Assembly (NCBI GenBank): GCA_945643635.1
Contig: CALZFC010000278.1
Coordinates: 210,521 to 274,520 of the forward strand
DNA length: 64,000 nucleotides
Direction of reading: 5' to 3'
Source of the DNA: Allodiplogaster sudhausi
Taxonomy: Eukaryota > Nematoda > Chromadorea > Rhabditida > Diplogasteridae
The position numbers and the translations under genes were made by a program. The notes beneath the pieces were generated by a model, which was not told the DNA's origin, ran no database searches, and saw only the letters and a program-made list of their open reading frames with translations. Numbering within the stretch: the stretch's first letter is position 1; every line of letters begins with the position of its first letter. This document shows positions 62,082 through 64,000 of the stretch, one piece after another.

Positions 62082-64000
62082 ACATGTACATATAGAGTCG
62101 TCATCCTTCTCGCTCAGCAAAACTTGTTACAAAGGCTCAGTAACTCGGCATCTTTTTGGACGAGGACATCAAACTTGGATGGTAGTCTCCTTCGCATGTG
62201 GTGTTGACGACGTCCAGATGGACGGAGAATTCTGTTTGCTACGTTAGATTGAAGATTTTAGTTCATAAACTTTAGCATGTGACTGGTATGGCACAGGACA
62301 TTCTCGCACGCACATGCAGATATGTACGCTACGCGTCCGCTTGCTTCTTCGGTTTAATTACCCGAGTTTGAGGTACTAATTCGATCTGGCTCACTGAAAA
62401 GGTGTGGCCTAAACCACAAATTTTGGAACGGCTCTGCTTAGGTGGAGCCAAAAATTATGTGAAAAGGATAGAGAAATTACTCTATCTTCAAAATTCGAGC
62501 ATCTAGGGCAAGTAATCATACATTAGACGCATGTACATGTACATATAGAGTCGTCATCCTTCTCGCTCAGCAAAACTTGTTACAAAGGGCTCAGTAACTC
62601 GGCATCTTTTTGGACGAGGACATCAAACTTGGATGGTAGTCTCCTTCGCATGTGGTGTTGACGACGTCCAGATGGACGGAGAATTCTGTTTGCTACGTAG
62701 ATGAGATTTTAGTTCATAAACTTTAGATGTGACTGGTATGGCACAGGCCATTCTCGCACGCACATGCAGATATGTTACGCTACGCGTCCGCTTGCTTCTT
62801 CGGTTTAATTACCCAAGTTTGAGGTACTAATTCGATCTGGTTCACTGAAAGGTGTGGCCTAAAACCACAAATTTTGGAACGGCTCTGCTTAGGTGGAGCA
62901 AAAAATTGTGTGAAAAGGATAGAGAAATTACTCTATCTTCAAAATTCGAGCATCTAGGGCAAGTAATCATACATTAGACGCATGTACATGTAATATAGAG
63001 TCGTCATCCTTCTCGCCTCAGCAAAAAACTTGTTACAAGGGCTCAGTAACTCGGCATCTTTTGGACGAGGACATCAAACTTGGATGGTAGTCTCCTTCGC
63101 ATGTGGTGTTGACGACGTCCAGATGGACGGAGAATTCTGTTTGCTACGTTAGATTGAAGATTTAGTTCATAAACTTTAGCATGTGACTGGTATGGCACAG
63201 GCCATTCTCGCACGCACATGCAGTTATGTACGCTACGCGTCCGCTTGCTTCTTCGGTTAATTACCCAAGTTTGAGGTACTAATTTCGATCTGGCTCACTG
63301 AAGGTGTGGCCTAAACCACAAATTTGGAACGGCTCTGCTTAGGTGGAGCCAAAAATTATGTGAAAAGGATAGAGAAATTACTCTATCTTCAAAATTCGAG
63401 CATCTAGGGCAAGTAATCATACATTAGACGCATGTACATGTACATATAGAGTCGTCATCCTTCTCGCTCAGCAAAACTTGTTACAAAGGGCTCAGTAACT
63501 CGGCATATTTTTTGGACGAGGACATCAAACTTGGATGGTAGTCTCCTTCGCATGTGTTGCTGACGACGTCCAGATGGACGGAGAATTCTGTTTGCTACGT
63601 TAGATTGAGATTTTAGTTCATAAACTTTAGCATGTGACTGGTATGGCACAGGCCATTCTCGCACGCACATGCAGATATGTACGCTACGCGTTCCGCTTGC
63701 TTCTTCGGTTTAATTACCCAAGTTTGAGGTACTAATTCGATCTGGCTCACTGAAAGGTGTGGCCTAACCACAAATTTTGGAACGGCTCTGCTTAGGTGGA
63801 GCAAAAATTATGTGAAAAGGATAGAGAAATTACTCTATCTTCAAAAATTCGAGCATCTAGGGCAAGTAATCATACATTAGACGCATGTACATGTACATAT
63901 AGAGTCGTCATCCTTCTCGCTCAGCAAAAACTTGTTACAAAGGGCTCAGTAACTCGGCATCTTTTTGGACGAGGACATCAAACTTGGATGGTAGTCTCCT
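62082..64000. repeat. Satellite array, about 4.2 monomers with many 1-nt indels
   Basis: Continues the duplicated block. Besides the variants shared with 58252-60654 it has many private single-base gains and losses, mostly in short homopolymers: a lost G near 62134, an extra A near 62400, two losses near 62699-62703, an extra T near 62775, an extra A near 62863, and further ones to the window end. No gene is present; short ORFs here are chance openings created by the indels. Confidence 0.95.

Larger units (their letters stand above)
60655..64000 (+). repeat. Second copy of the 3.83-kb tandem duplication (runs off the window)
   Basis: The copy starts at the GAC junction. Coding sequence 60658-61628 is nearly identical to 56828-57798, with one visible substitution soon after the junction (cgacggc in the source, cgacagc here). 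The satellite part carries the same private variants as 58252-60654 (aggacatt, acccgagt, ggttcactg, gcagttatg, gtgttgctgac). Only 3,346 bp of the unit are inside the window. Confidence 0.93.

Noticed and set aside
62032..63804. Short ORFs in the terminal satellite
   Set aside because: They are open only because single-base indels remove stops present in intact monomers.

Overview
This is a eukaryotic window made almost entirely of one satellite DNA family, interrupted by one long LTR retroelement and a partial duplicate of that element. Eukaryotic origin is certain: there are kilobases of tandem satellite, a Ty3/gypsy-type element with LTRs, and no bacterial gene organisation. I lean to a nematode or similar invertebrate. 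The reasons are the gB-like glycoprotein in the element, which recalls nematode retroelements, and a TTTTCAG-type candidate splice acceptor in its leader. That assignment is inference.

Layout. (1) 1-48688: head-to-tail satellite with an exact 453-bp period, 107 full monomers plus 217 bp, with no indel. I saw no difference between monomers over roughly the first 37.9 kb. Substitutions then appear and become denser to the right, ending in a 906-bp dimeric higher-order pattern at about 46.2-48.5 kb. (2) 48689-58251: a 9,563-bp retroelement inserted in monomer 108. It has 236-bp LTRs (TG...CA) with one mismatch between them, a 4-bp target-site duplication (ACAT), a primer-binding site abutting the 5' LTR, a 2-kb leader, ORF1 (Gag plus an envelope-like glycoprotein), ORF2 (protease, reverse transcriptase, RNase H, first part of integrase), a frame-breaking lesion in integrase, the rest of integrase, a run of 25 A, and a polypurine tract. 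(3) 58252-60657: the satellite resumes in phase, with more variable monomers. (4) 60658-62081: a 5'-truncated copy of the same element (integrase 3' part, 3' UTR, LTR) carrying the same lesion. (5) 62082-64000: satellite again, with the same diagnostic variants as block 3 plus many 1-nt indels. Blocks 4-5 repeat blocks 2(end)-3 at an offset of about 3,830 bp, so they are a tandem segmental duplication and not a second insertion.

The most interesting object is the element's gene order. A large secreted/membrane glycoprotein lies between Gag and protease, not after integrase. It is fused in frame to Gag, and its apparent membrane anchor is encoded in the -1 frame at the very start of the pol frame, which has no ATG before 53880. 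The post-linker half of the glycoprotein resembles class III (herpesvirus gB-like) fusion proteins by residue pattern. Envelope genes of gB type have been proposed for the nematode retroelement Tas. Here the arrangement would be Gag-glycoprotein-(frame change)-anchor-protease-RT-RNase H-integrase. The integrase lesion means this copy is probably not autonomous as sequenced.
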